From NCBI RefSeq assembly GCF_024721015.1, contig NZ_JANAIF010000019.1:1-64000 (forward strand): DNA of 64,000 nt. Direction: 5' to 3'. The DNA comes from Xenorhabdus bovienii. Its GTDB lineage: Bacteria; Pseudomonadota; Gammaproteobacteria; Enterobacterales; Enterobacteriaceae. The position numbers were made by a program, and so were the translations under genes. This document shows positions 53,609-63,122 of the stretch, piece after piece; the stretch's first letter is position 1; each line of letters starts with the position of its first letter. The notes beneath the pieces are model-generated. The model saw nothing but the letters and a program-made list of their open reading frames with translations. It searched no databases and was not told the DNA's origin.

Positions 53609-54499
53609 TTACTTGCGCAAGCGGTGCTGGGTGTACAGAGCATCCAGCGTAAACAGGATCAATGCAGCCCAGATAAAACCAAACGTGATCAGGCGCTCCG
53701 GACCAATCTGTTCGCCATAAACCAGCGTTGCCAGCAAAAACATCAGCGTTGGGCCAAGATACTGGAAAAATCCCAGTGTGGATAAACGCAGATGAGCAGC
53801 GGCTGCGGTGAAAAACAGCAGCGGTACAGTGGTAATGATACCTGCGGCAATCAACAACATGTTCAGTGATAGCGTGTTATCTAGCATATTACTGGTTGGG
53901 CTGCTGGTAAAACAGAAAAGATAGATCATCGCGACCGGAAATACCCAGACAGTTTCAATCATCATGCCGGTTTGGGAATCAACGCCCAATTTTTTACGGA
54001 TCAACCCATAAACGGCAAATGTCATGGCCAAGTACAGTCCAACCACGGGGATAGAGCCAAATTGCCATAACTGAATCAATACGCCGGTGAAGGCCAGCCC
54101 TACCGCGATCCATTGCATCCGGCGGAAACGCTCGCCAAGAAATATCATGCCGAACAGTACGTTAACTAATGGATTGATAAAATACCCGAGGCTCGCTTCC
54201 AGCAGATGTCCATTATTAACCGCCCAGATATAGACGAGCCAGTTACTGGCAATCGTAAAAGCGGTGATGCCTAACAGCAGCAGTTTTTTCGGTTGACGCG
54301 CAACGACCCACACTTTACGCCAGTGGCGTGTCAGTGTTAGCAGTAGCACCATAAAGAACACAGACCATATAACACGGTGCGACACAATTTCATCGGGCGG
54401 TACCTGTTGTATGGTCTTGAAGTAGATGGGAGCCAGCCCCCAAATAAGATAAGCGCCTAAGGCATATAGAACGCCTTTGGCAGTCTGTTGGTCAGTCAT
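53609..54499 (-). CDS. rarD: EamA-family transporter RarD
   Basis: A 296-residue drug/metabolite (DMT) superfamily protein with ten hydrophobic segments in two EamA halves, equal in length to E. coli RarD. It was named for a chloramphenicol-sensitivity link; its substrate is unknown. It follows corA convergently; yigF and yigG, which lie here in E. coli, are absent. Confidence 0.92.
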   Translation of the reverse strand: MTDQQTAKGVLYALGAYLIWGLAPIYFKTIQQVPPDEIVSHRVIWSVFFMVLLLTLTRHWRKVWVVARQPKKLLLLGITAFTIASNWLVYIWAVNNGHLLEASLGYFINPLVNVLFGMIFLGERFRRMQWIAVGLAFTGVLIQLWQFGSIPVVGLYLAMTFAVYGLIRKKLGVDSQTGMMIETVWVFPVAMIYLFCFTSSPTSNMLDNTLSLNMLLIAAGIITTVPLLFFTAAAAHLRLSTLGFFQYLGPTLMFLLATLVYGEQIGPERLITFGFIWAALILFTLDALYTQHRLRK

Positions 54500-54834
54500 A
54501 ATATCCCTGAATGTAAAAGAAAATCAGAAGAGCTTGTGAATCGTTAGCACTCATACAATGTGTCACTGGGATGAATGATTTACAAGGGGTTAATGCCGTG
54601 AGGGATGAATAAAATTTTGCCACTCATTTTAATGGCGTTTTATGCTTAATTTGTATTTGTTAATAACATAATTCACTATATTTATACAACCTAACTCATT
54701 TTTCATCTCAAAGCTTGTGTGTTCAGGAGTGGATTAAAAAATGAACTTTCGTGGTTGATGGACTAAACGTAACTTATCTAGAAATTAGTTTGTTCTAATC
54801 TTATACAATCAATGTAACTGGCTATTTTTTATAA
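54500..54834. other. Spacer upstream of rarD
   Basis: A 335-base AT-rich stretch holding the rarD promoter on the minus strand. No gene, hairpin terminator or repeat stands out. Confidence 0.4.
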
Positions 54835-55119
54835 TTAAATTATCTTCTTCCCGGATATATATTCTGAGTCATCAGGCTCAAGATCACCTCCTGTAGTATC
54901 TTCTCCTGCACCAATAAATATTTCTCCCGATGGAGACTTTATACATACTTCAACATCGGGGTTTCTATATAAAAAAAGGTGGGTTTGGAAATAGGGATGT
55001 TTGTCTGTTATCGGGTAATATTGGAATCCATTATTTATCGGAGACGGACAGGAATATTTATTCTGCTGAATTGAGCTGCGAAATTGTCTAGGTAAATAAA
55101 GTGATATGTTGAATGGAAT
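54835..55119 (-). pseudogene. Protein-like open frame without a start codon (possible gene remnant)
   Basis: A 94-codon stop-free minus-strand frame ending TAA at 54835-54837 and bounded upstream by TAA at 55120-55122. It has no ATG, GTG or TTG in frame. The translation looks protein-like rather than random: Pro- and Tyr-rich at first (SCPSPINNGFQYYPITDKHP), then VCIKSPSGEIFIGAGEDT and an acidic tail ending SGKKII. I do not recognise the family. The simplest reading is the 3' end of a lost gene inserted between rarD and yigI. Confidence 0.35.
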
Positions 55120-55241
55120 TTAGGAAGAGTGAACGACTTGGGCTCACTCATAATCCAATGATTGGCGTACTTATCCTGTAAAAAAGGAATGTGTTTTTAT
55201 GGCACATTCCCTTATTTTGGCTTTTGGGAGTCAATAAAGTA

Positions 55242-55727
55242 TCACCCAACCAAATACGTTGCCATTGCGCTGGCGATATGCACCTGCCGCTCATTGTGCA
55301 GTTCAACTCTGGCCACTGACACTTTGTTGCCACTACGGACGATATTGCTGCTGGCGGTGAACACTTCACCGCGTCCCGGACGCAGGTAATCAATACGCAA
55401 ATCAATAGTACCGATGGTCGGCAGGCGTTTTTCCATCTCTGCTATCGTGATGGTTTCCATTGCAGTCAGAGCGTTGCCTGCGCAAATCAGGCCACCGGCA
55501 ACATCCAATATTGAGGCAATCACGCCACCGTGCAGGATTTTCTGGGCCATGTTGCCGACCAGCTTATCTTGATTGCGAAATCGAAGCTCTGCATAGTCGT
55601 GATCAAAGCGGAGTAATTCGAACCCCAGCAATTGGTTGAATGGCATGTGATAAACAAATAACTCACCAATAATCTTACGGGCTTCTTCCTGTGTTAATGG
55701 CTGGGTTGATCGCTGTATTGTTTCCAT
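55242..55727 (-). CDS. yigI: Hotdog-fold acyl-CoA thioesterase YigI
   Basis: A 161-residue PaaI-like hotdog protein with the [16 protein letters not shown] active-site helix, and [17 protein letters not shown] and VARVELHN strands, as in E. coli YigI, which has been described as a long-chain acyl-CoA thioesterase. Soluble. It is divergent from the pldA remnant and recQ. Confidence 0.92.
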   Translation of the reverse strand: METIQRSTQPLTQEEARKIIGELFVYHMPFNQLLGFELLRFDHDYAELRFRNQDKLVGNMAQKILHGGVIASILDVAGGLICAGNALTAMETITIAEMEKRLPTIGTIDLRIDYLRPGRGEVFTASSNIVRSGNKVSVARVELHNERQVHIASAMATYLVG

Positions 55728-55898
55728 GTCGGATTTCCTGATGTTAAAAAGTCAATAAGCTGATATTGAACAGAACCTTATGGTTAATAATTTGTTAAGT
55801 TTATGCTTTTATAACTCATCTTACCAGTTTGCGAAGCACCTCGGAAAACAATTTATTGAAGGAAAACTTACTACAGAAAATTACCATTCAGTGTGTAG

Positions 55899-56051
55899 AA
55901 TAAACAGGTGACTTTTTTGTTTTGGGATAGCCGTTTTTATACGCAGCTATTCAGTGGATATGGAGAATCCATGATCGATGATGATTTCGGGAAGATCCGT
56001 TTTGGCATCGGCACCATGCTGAATGATATGCTGTCATTGTTTCAACAGTGA
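55899..56051 (+). pseudogene. pldA: pldA (outer-membrane phospholipase A) C-terminal remnant
   Basis: A 50-codon open frame ending TGA 56049-56051, preceded by an in-frame TAG at 55896. Codons from about 55935 read RFYTQLFSGYGESMIDDDF...GIGTMLND, which matches the last beta-strands of E. coli PldA (RLYTQVYSGYGESLIDYNF, VGVMLNDLF). Only about 40 of some 290 codons remain; the 170 bases upstream to yigI hold no other recognisable part. It lies between yigI and recQ, exactly the pldA locus of E. coli. The active-site Ser/His/Asn region is gone, so it cannot be functional. Confidence 0.82.
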
Positions 56052-56129
56052 GATAGCATAATATGTACAGGCGCCTGAATCGCGTCTGTATTTTTTACTG
56101 CCTGTTTTTTTAAATGATTGAGGGAAGGC

Positions 56130-57956
56130 GTGTCTACCGCAGAAGCCATCAGCACGGCATCGCTGGCTGAACAAGTATTACGAAAAACATTCGGATATCA
56201 GCAATTTCGTCCCGGACAGCAGCAGGTTATTGATGCTGTTCTCGATGGGCGTGATTGTCTGGTAGTCATGCCAACCGGTGGCGGTAAGTCGCTGTGTTAC
56301 CAGATCCCTGCCCTGATCAACAATGGGCTGACGTTGGTGGTTTCGCCATTGATCTCGCTGATGAAAGATCAGGTTGATCAATTGAGGGCGAACGGCGTAG
56401 AAGCGGAATGTTTGAATTCAACCCAAAACCGTGAGCAGCAGATTGATATCGTTCAACGCTGCCGTCAAGGAAGCATCAAGCTTCTCTATATCGCACCTGA
56501 GCGGCTGGTGACGGATAATTTTCTCGATCAACTGCATGATTGGCACCCTGTGCTGCTGGCTGTTGATGAAGCACACTGTATTTCTCAATGGGGGCATGAC
56601 TTCCGGCCAGAATATCGCGCGCTGGGGCAATTTCGTCGACGCTTTCCTGAACTTCCATTTATTGCACTGACAGCAACGGCGGACAAAACAACCCGTCAGG
56701 ACATTACTCGCCTGCTGGAACTGCACGATCCGCTTATCCACCTCAGCAGTTTTGATCGTCCCAACATCCGTTACACATTGGTTGAGAAATATAAACCTCT
56801 CGATCAGCTATGGTCATTTGTGCGTGGTCAGCAGGGAAAAAGTGGGATCATTTACTGCAACAGTCGAACCAAAGTGGAAGAAACTGCTGAACGCTTGCAA
56901 AAGCGGGGGCTGAGTGTTGCCCCTTACCATGCTGGGCTGGATAACAATCAACGGGCATGGGTGCAGGACGCTTTCCAGCGTGACGATTTGCAGGTCGTTG
57001 TGGCAACCGTCGCTTTTGGTATGGGGATCAACAAACCTAACGTGCGTTTTGTAGTGCATTTCGATATTCCGCGCAATATCGAATCCTATTATCAGGAAAC
57101 TGGCAGGGCGGGGAGAGACGGCCTACCGGCTGAAGCGATACTGTTTTACGATCCGGCGGATATGGCATGGCTGCGTCGTTGTCTGGAAGAAAAACCAGCA
57201 GGTGAGCAACAGGATATTGAACGGCACAAATTGAATGCCATGGGCGCATTTGCGGAAGCCCAGACTTGCCGTCGGCTGGTACTACTCAACTATTTTGGTG
57301 AAAGCCAGCAGACATCATGCGGCAACTGCGATATTTGTCTTGATCCACCAAAACGTTACGATGGTCTGGTGGATGCGCAAAAAGCGCTTTCCTGCATTTA
57401 CCGTGTTGGACAACGTTTTGGTATTGGCTATATTGTAGAAGTATTGCGCGGTGCAAATAACCAACGCATTCGTGATTTTGGCCATGACAGACTGCCCATT
57501 TACGGTATCGGTAAAGAACAGAGTCAGGAACATTGGATGAGCATCCTGCGTCAGCTCATTCATCTGGGATTGATTAGCCAAAATATTGCCAATTATTCTG
57601 CGTTGCAGCTCACAGAGGCGGCGCGGCCTGTTTTGCGGGGAGAAGCGTCTTTACAACTTGCTGTGCCACGCATTCAAAGCCTGAAAAGCCGGAATCAGCA
57701 AAACAAATCATACAGTGGCAATTATGATCGCAAATTATTTGCCAAATTGCGCAAATTGCGTAAATCCATTGCGGATGAAAATAACATTCCGCCTTTTGTG
57801 GTTTTCAATGACGTTACGCTGATTGAAATGGCAGAACAATGTCCAATAACACCTAATGAACTTCTGCTGATTAATGGTGTTGGGCAGCGTAAACTGGAGC
57901 GTTTTGGCGATGTTTTCATGGCGCTCATCCGTGATCATTTCGAAGGGTCAGAATAA
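56130..57956 (+). CDS. recQ: ATP-dependent DNA helicase RecQ
   Basis: A 608-residue RecQ helicase of the RecF recombination pathway. Motif I is MPTGGGKS near residue 50 and DEAH is in [14 protein letters not shown]; the four-cysteine zinc domain (CRR...CGNCDIC, near 375-400) and a C-terminal HRDC domain are present. GTG 56130 is chosen with GAGGGA upstream; TTG 56118 would add four residues. It heads recQ-pldB-yigL; rhtC and rhtB, which separate recQ from pldB in E. coli, are missing. Confidence 0.96.
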   Translation: MSTAEAISTASLAEQVLRKTFGYQQFRPGQQQVIDAVLDGRDCLVVMPTGGGKSLCYQIPALINNGLTLVVSPLISLMKDQVDQLRANGVEAECLNSTQNREQQIDIVQRCRQGSIKLLYIAPERLVTDNFLDQLHDWHPVLLAVDEAHCISQWGHDFRPEYRALGQFRRRFPELPFIALTATADKTTRQDITRLLELHDPLIHLSSFDRPNIRYTLVEKYKPLDQLWSFVRGQQGKSGIIYCNSRTKVEETAERLQKRGLSVAPYHAGLDNNQRAWVQDAFQRDDLQVVVATVAFGMGINKPNVRFVVHFDIPRNIESYYQETGRAGRDGLPAEAILFYDPADMAWLRRCLEEKPAGEQQDIERHKLNAMGAFAEAQTCRRLVLLNYFGESQQTSCGNCDICLDPPKRYDGLVDAQKALSCIYRVGQRFGIGYIVEVLRGANNQRIRDFGHDRLPIYGIGKEQSQEHWMSILRQLIHLGLISQNIANYSALQLTEAARPVLRGEASLQLAVPRIQSLKSRNQQNKSYSGNYDRKLFAKLRKLRKSIADENNIPPFVVFNDVTLIEMAEQCPITPNELLLINGVGQRKLERFGDVFMALIRDHFEGSE

Positions 57957-57983
57957 CCAAAGGATATTAACCGAGGATGATGA

Positions 57984-58994
57984 ATGGCGCCTGAGATATT
58001 GAAAGCAAGCTGGTTAAACCGCGAACCTCAGTTCTCTGCGTTTACGAATGGACTATTACTGGATTTCTGGAAAACCAGAGACGAACGGGAATTTATGGGC
58101 GTTGATGATATCCCCATTCGTTATGTCTCCTTCCGTTCTCTCCATCACGATAAAACGCTGTTGATCCTGCCGGGCCGCAGTGAAAGTTATGTGAAATATC
58201 CTGAAATAGCCTACGATTTTTACCACTTGGGCTACGACATTTTTATTATTGATCACCGTGGGCAGGGGCGTTCAGGGCGAATGCTTGATGATCCCCAAAA
58301 AGGCCACGTTGAAAAATTTGATCACTATGTGGATGATTTGGCCAAATTTGTTGAATTGGAAATTACCCCGCGTCAGTCCCACCGTTGTTATGCGTTGGCT
58401 CACTCAATGGGAGCCGCGATCCTCAGCCGTTTTCTATTACGGCAAGAACTCGTACGTCAAGAACCCGATTTTCGGGCGGTAGCTCTGTGTGCGCCGATGT
58501 TTGGCATCAACTTACCGATGCCTCGCTGGTTGGCAAATTTTCTGGTCAATCAGGCTGAACCTTATCCTAAAAGGCGTAACAGTTACGCGGTATCAACGGG
58601 GCAGTGGCGTCCGTTGCCCTATCTTATCAACCTGTTAACTCACAGTTATGCACGTTATCAGCGCTATTTACGCTATTATGCCGATTATCCTGAATTGCGC
58701 CTCGGAGGGCCGACTTACCATTGGATGCGTGAAAGTATGCAAATGGGAGACGAACTGATTGAAAATGCAGGGGTAATTCAGACTCCGCTCATTGTTTTAA
58801 AAGCAAGTGAAGATAAGGTCGTTAATAATCGGGAGTTACTGGCATTTTGTGAATCTCGACAAAAAGCCAGAACAGGAAAAGCAGAAAAAAAACCTCTGGT
58901 CATCCAAGGGGCACATCACGAAATCCTGTTCGAAAAAGATGCATTACGGGCGCAGGCTCTCAATGCAATTTGTGATTTTTTTGACCAGCACTGA
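57984..58994 (+). CDS. pldB: Lysophospholipase L2
   Basis: A 336-residue alpha/beta hydrolase, close to the 340 residues of E. coli PldB. The nucleophile elbow is AHSMG (Ser141), with IDHRGQGRS before it and the acid (KASEDKV) and histidine (QGAHHEILFE) downstream. It degrades lysophospholipids at the inner membrane. GAGG lies eight bases before the ATG; 27 bases after recQ. Confidence 0.94.
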   Translation: MAPEILKASWLNREPQFSAFTNGLLLDFWKTRDEREFMGVDDIPIRYVSFRSLHHDKTLLILPGRSESYVKYPEIAYDFYHLGYDIFIIDHRGQGRSGRMLDDPQKGHVEKFDHYVDDLAKFVELEITPRQSHRCYALAHSMGAAILSRFLLRQELVRQEPDFRAVALCAPMFGINLPMPRWLANFLVNQAEPYPKRRNSYAVSTGQWRPLPYLINLLTHSYARYQRYLRYYADYPELRLGGPTYHWMRESMQMGDELIENAGVIQTPLIVLKASEDKVVNNRELLAFCESRQKARTGKAEKKPLVIQGAHHEILFEKDALRAQALNAICDFFDQH

Positions 58995-59015
58995 TTTAGC
59001 TTAGGAATTATAACC

Positions 59016-59816
59016 ATGTATCATGTTGTTGCTTCAGACTTGGATGGCACATTATTGTCTCCTGACCACAAATTAACGCCGTATACCAAAGAAACGCTGA
59101 ATTTACTGACGAATAAAGGGATTCACTTTATTTTTGCGACAGGCCGTCATCATATTGATGTAGGGCAGATCCGCGATGGTTTGGGCATTGATGCTTATAT
59201 GATTACCTCTAACGGGGCGAGGGTGCATAATACTCAGGGAAAATTGGTATTCAGCCATAACCTGGCGCCTGATATTGCTCTTGATTTGTGCTTAATGGAG
59301 TTCGATAACCCTAATACCCTCACCAATTATTACCGTAATGATGATTGGTTCATTAACCGTGAAAGTCCTGAACAGAATGAGTTTTTTCAGGAATCTGTTT
59401 TTCAGTATCAGATTTTTCCGCGTGATAACTTCCCTACGGATGGCGTGTGCAAGGTCTATTACGTCAGTGAAGATCATGACTATTTGGAACAGTTGGAAGA
59501 AACGATTAAAGCGCGTTGGGGAGATAGCGTTAATGTCAGCTTTTCACTGAGAAATTGTCTGGAAGTGATGGCGGGTGGTGTATCTAAAGGCCATGCGCTG
59601 GAACAAGTCTGTCAGGCCATCGGATATCAATTGAGTGACTGCATTGTCTTTGGTGATGGCATGAATGATCAGGAAATGTTGTCTGTGGCGGGTAAAGGCT
59701 GCATTATGCAGGGCGCACACCAACGCCTGAAAGACATTTTGCCGGAAATGGAAGTGATTGGCGCTAATGCTGATGATGCCGTTTCATATTATTTGCGGAG
59801 CATGTATCAAGTCTGA
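59016..59816 (+). CDS. yigL: HAD-family phosphatase YigL
   Basis: A 266-residue Cof-type HAD phosphatase, the same length as E. coli YigL. The nucleophile aspartate is in SDLDGTLL (D8, D10), with GVSKGHAL and GDGMNDQEML for motifs III and IV. E. coli YigL is a pyridoxal phosphate and sugar phosphatase. It is 21 bases after pldB and ends at a strong terminator. Confidence 0.94.
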   Translation: MYHVVASDLDGTLLSPDHKLTPYTKETLNLLTNKGIHFIFATGRHHIDVGQIRDGLGIDAYMITSNGARVHNTQGKLVFSHNLAPDIALDLCLMEFDNPNTLTNYYRNDDWFINRESPEQNEFFQESVFQYQIFPRDNFPTDGVCKVYYVSEDHDYLEQLEETIKARWGDSVNVSFSLRNCLEVMAGGVSKGHALEQVCQAIGYQLSDCIVFGDGMNDQEMLSVAGKGCIMQGAHQRLKDILPEMEVIGANADDAVSYYLRSMYQV

Positions 59817-59845
59817 TGGTAATGGTTCGGAATGTTGATTGAGAG

Positions 59846-59872
59846 CAGCACCTGATGGGGTGCTGTTTTTTT
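59846..59872 (+). terminator. recQ-pldB-yigL operon terminator
   Basis: CAGCACC (59846-59852) pairs with GGTGCTG (59859-59865), followed by seven T. Confidence 0.9.
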
Positions 59873-60185
59873 ATAGGTAATGTTAATTATAATAATTGAT
59901 TATATTATCTATTTTTCATTTTTATATAAATAAATCTGTTTGTTTTAGAGGGTTATTACTTCGGTAAAGATGATTGTATTATTTATTTGATTTTATGACG
60001 GGTTAAATATAAGAAGTTATTTTCTTATTTTTTAATCTTATTTACTAACTTACCCTTAAAACTAATATTTAGCTCTTTGTGTCTTTATTTCAGTGATTTG
60101 ACATAATCAGGTAACAATATCAAGGTCATCATTTATAGATATACTATAATTTCTGATTAAAAATCAATCTATCAAGGAGGTTCAT

Positions 60186-60332
60186 ATGCTGATTTTATTA
60201 AAATTTTTTATTTTTAATAGGTTGGTTGAAATTATTTCATTATGTGATAATTTTATTAGTTTTAATATTTACCAATTAAGAGATGTTATATATAGTAAAC
60301 AGAGTAAAATATATGTTTATATATTGCTTTAA
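60186..60332 (+). CDS. Candidate 48-residue hydrophobic small protein
   Basis: ATG 60186 to TAA 60330-60332, with a perfect AAGGAGG five bases upstream. The product is hydrophobic and aromatic-rich (LILLKFFIF near the start, IYVYILL at the end) with a polar middle, so it could be membrane-associated. A TATAAT lies at 60145-60150, without a clear -35. It sits alone in a 680-base AT-rich spacer, where chance frames are common; the ribosome site is the main argument. Confidence 0.35.
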   Translation: MLILLKFFIFNRLVEIISLCDNFISFNIYQLRDVIYSKQSKIYVYILL

Positions 60333-60436
60333 AATAAATTTTGATAGAGTGATTTTGTTTTTATGGATTGAAAATTTTTATTTTTTTACTATTATTTGTG
60401 ACTGAGGTGCAATTGTTATTTTCAAGATTTGTGAAA

Positions 60437-60452
60437 ATCTACTCGAGTAGAT
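60437..60452. promoter_or_regulatory. Palindromic operator candidate for the LacI-type regulator
   Basis: ATCTACTCGAGTAGAT is a perfect 16-bp palindrome with the central CG step typical of LacI-family operators. It ends four bases before a candidate -35 element of the transporter promoter. Confidence 0.6.
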
Positions 60453-60455
60453 AAG

Positions 60456-60484
60456 TTGAAAAATAAAAACTATAAAAATATAAC
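60456..60484 (+). promoter_or_regulatory. Candidate promoter of the transporter gene
   Basis: TTGAAA (60456-60461) and TATAAC (60479-60484) are separated by exactly 17 bases, about 75 bases before the MFS start codon and just after the palindrome. Confidence 0.5.
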
Positions 60485-60557
60485 TATAAAAAATTATTTT
60501 TCCGGTTTATAACATCGGAATTGATAATTTACTGTTCCAATACTCAGGGAACATTTT

Positions 60558-61955
60558 ATGCAGTTTGGAAATGTCATGGTGCCCCTAACGAGAAAACGAC
60601 ATACATCCGAAGTGTGTCCGGTGGCTCGGAAGGGGCATAAGGATTTTTGTCGAACCGCTTTTTCTTGTTGGTTAGGCACAACAATGGAATATGCCGATTT
60701 TGCACTTTATGGTTTAGCAGCAGGGATTGTTTTTGGTGATATATTTTTTCCTGATATGACACCAGCGACTGCTCTGCTTTCCAGTTTTGCAACTTATTCT
60801 GTTGGATTTATCGCTCGGCCTATTGGCGCTTTATTGTTTGGATGGTTGGGTGATCGTAAAGGGCGAAAGCTCGTTATGGTAACGACTATTACTCTTATGG
60901 GAGTCTCTACAACACTTATTGGATTGATTCCTAGTTATGCTCAAATTGGTATTTTGGCCCCTATTTGTTTAGTCATTTTACGATTCTCACAAGGGCTGGG
61001 TGCGGGCGCTGAACTTTCTGGTGGGACGGTGATGTTAGGAGAATACGCTCCTCCAGAAAAACGGGGTTTGGTTTCTTCTATCATTGCACTTGGCTCCAAT
61101 AGTGGAACATTGCTGGCATCATTGATTTGGCTGCTGGTATTGGCGATGGATCAAGAAAGTTTACTTGCATGGGGATGGCGTATCCCATTCTTATCTAGTT
61201 TCTTACTCGCTGTGGTTGCTTTGTTTATTCGTCGACATGTGAGTGAAAGCCCTGTATTTCAACGTCATAAAATGGAACTAGAGGCTCGAAATCTACAAGT
61301 ATTGCCTAGGGAATATAGCGATAAAGAAGAGCGTGAGTGTACGAATATTTGGAAACGAACAAAAGCCTTTTGGATCATGGTTGGCCTGCGTATTGGTGAA
61401 AATGGCCCATCTTATCTTGTTCAAGGTTTTATCATTGGCTATGTTGCAAAGGTGTTGATGATAGATAAATCCATACCTACGATAGCGGTCTTTATTGCTT
61501 CAATTTTCGGTTTTTTTATTGTTCCATTGGTGGGATATTTATCTGATCGCTTTGGGCGCCGAATTATCTACCGTTGGCTTTGTCTATTGTTAATTCTGTA
61601 TATTGCCCCTGCGTTTCTCTTGCTGGAGAGCAGTAAACCCATCATCGTTATTTCAACAATTGTTGTAGGGATGGTACTGGCCTCTCTAGGAATCTTTAGT
61701 GTTCAGGCCGCATGGGGAGTTGAACTGTTTGGAGTGACAAATCGCTACACGAAGATGGCTTTTGCAAAAGAATTGGGCTCCATTTTATCTGGTGGTTCTG
61801 CACCATTAGTTGCATCAGCTCTGTTGTCTTTTTTTGGGCATTGGTGGCCTATCGCATTTTATTTTGCATTTATGGCAGGAATTGGGTTTATAACAACATT
61901 CTTTGCGCCAGAAACCCGCGGCAGAGATCTGAATTTGCCCGAAGATGCTATTTAA
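60558..61955 (+). CDS. MFS transporter, metabolite:H+ symporter type
   Basis: A 465-residue twelve-helix major facilitator. The loop 2-3 signature is GWLGDRKGRK (95-104), repeated as YLSDRFGRR between helices 8 and 9; RFSQGLGAGAELSGG and the wide spacing fit the ShiA/ProP/KgtP-like symporter group. The first 30 residues are a basic cytoplasmic extension. The substrate is unknown; the downstream nucleoside hydrolase suggests a nucleoside or related metabolite, by context only. GGGA lies seven bases before the ATG. Confidence 0.85.
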   Translation: MQFGNVMVPLTRKRHTSEVCPVARKGHKDFCRTAFSCWLGTTMEYADFALYGLAAGIVFGDIFFPDMTPATALLSSFATYSVGFIARPIGALLFGWLGDRKGRKLVMVTTITLMGVSTTLIGLIPSYAQIGILAPICLVILRFSQGLGAGAELSGGTVMLGEYAPPEKRGLVSSIIALGSNSGTLLASLIWLLVLAMDQESLLAWGWRIPFLSSFLLAVVALFIRRHVSESPVFQRHKMELEARNLQVLPREYSDKEERECTNIWKRTKAFWIMVGLRIGENGPSYLVQGFIIGYVAKVLMIDKSIPTIAVFIASIFGFFIVPLVGYLSDRFGRRIIYRWLCLLLILYIAPAFLLLESSKPIIVISTIVVGMVLASLGIFSVQAAWGVELFGVTNRYTKMAFAKELGSILSGGSAPLVASALLSFFGHWWPIAFYFAFMAGIGFITTFFAPETRGRDLNLPEDAI

Positions 61956-61984
61956 TACCTAGCAAGATAACTCATTATTAATAA

Positions 61985-62022
61985 CTTTGGCATGAATTAA
62001 CATTATTTAATTCGTGCCAAAG
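61985..62022. terminator. Inverted repeat between transporter and regulator genes
   Basis: CTTTGGCATGAATTAA (61985-62000) pairs with TTAATTCGTGCCAAAG (62007-62022) with one wobble. There is little T after it, so it may terminate the transporter transcript weakly or act as a second protein-binding site before the regulator gene. Confidence 0.5.
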
Positions 62023-62103
62023 GTTTATTACATTCCAAAGCATGGTATTTTATCCCCTAAACTATTTAAATTATAACCTTTTCCTACACACTAAATTAAT
62101 ATC

Positions 62104-63120
62104 ATGAAGTTACATTCTAAACGAGTGACTCGTACTGATGTCGCCAGAGAAGCAGGCACATCAGTGGCTGTAGTCAGTTATGTTGTTAACAATGGCCCGA
62201 GGCCCGTTGCAGAAGCGACACGCCAGCGTGTATTAGCGGCTATAAAGAAAACAGGCTATCGTCCAAACGGTATTGCAAGAGCACTGGTTTCTGGGAGGAC
62301 CCAAACTTATGGGCTTGTTGTACCAAATATATCTAACCCATTTATTTCCTCTATGGCTCACGCGTTACAGCAAGAAGCGTTCAAACATGGGCAAGTATTG
62401 CTATTGGGGGACTCAGGAGATGATCGAAAACGTGAAAAAGAATTGATCAACAACCTATTGCATCGTCAGGTTGATGGGTTGCTATACACCAGTATTGATC
62501 GTCATCCTTATATCGAACTGATCCAAGAAAGTGGAACACCTTGTGTCATGTTAGATCGAGTTGATGCAAAGCTAAATGTTAGTGCAATCATTGTCAATGA
62601 ACGGCTTGCTGCATTTAAAGTTACTCAACATCTAACTCGGCATGGTTATCGTGATATAGCCATTATCTGTGGACCACGTGATATGTTAAATACGCAGGAT
62701 CGTATTGCTGGTTGGTGTGATGCATTACAACAGGCGAATTTGACTGTGCATGAAGAGTGGATCTTTTCTACAGACTATACCCGAATGGGAGGCTATGAGG
62801 TGACATTGCAAATGTTAAAAGGAAAATGGCCTCGTGCATTGTTTGCCACCAATGAGTTACAGGCATTCGGGTGTCTTCGTGCACTGTCTGAACATGGAAT
62901 AAAGGTACCTGATGACATTGCGTTGGTTTGTTTCAACGCTACACAACAATCGCAATTTAATGTGCCTTCTTTGACAGCAGTACGTCAGCCAGTTAATAAA
63001 ATGGCACAAACAGCTATTGAAATGCTGAAAACATGGAATGGAGAAACTCGTGAATGTGAATTTGAATTTGATTTACAGATCGGAGAATCCTGTGGTTGTA
63101 CATCTTTTGTAAAAGAATAA
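62104..63120 (+). CDS. LacI-family transcriptional regulator
   Basis: A 338-residue LacI/GalR regulator. The N-terminal HTH (TRTDVAREAGTSVAVVSYVVN, about 9-29) and hinge helix (RPNGIARALVSGRT) precede a periplasmic-binding-protein-like effector domain (TYGLVVPNISNPFISSM) that ends with the family's ESCGC. It probably controls the adjacent transporter and hydrolase in response to a sugar- or nucleoside-like ligand. The hydrolase begins two bases after its stop, indicating one transcript. Confidence 0.9.
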   Translation: MKLHSKRVTRTDVAREAGTSVAVVSYVVNNGPRPVAEATRQRVLAAIKKTGYRPNGIARALVSGRTQTYGLVVPNISNPFISSMAHALQQEAFKHGQVLLLGDSGDDRKREKELINNLLHRQVDGLLYTSIDRHPYIELIQESGTPCVMLDRVDAKLNVSAIIVNERLAAFKVTQHLTRHGYRDIAIICGPRDMLNTQDRIAGWCDALQQANLTVHEEWIFSTDYTRMGGYEVTLQMLKGKWPRALFATNELQAFGCLRALSEHGIKVPDDIALVCFNATQQSQFNVPSLTAVRQPVNKMAQTAIEMLKTWNGETRECEFEFDLQIGESCGCTSFVKE

Positions 63121-63122
63121 GT

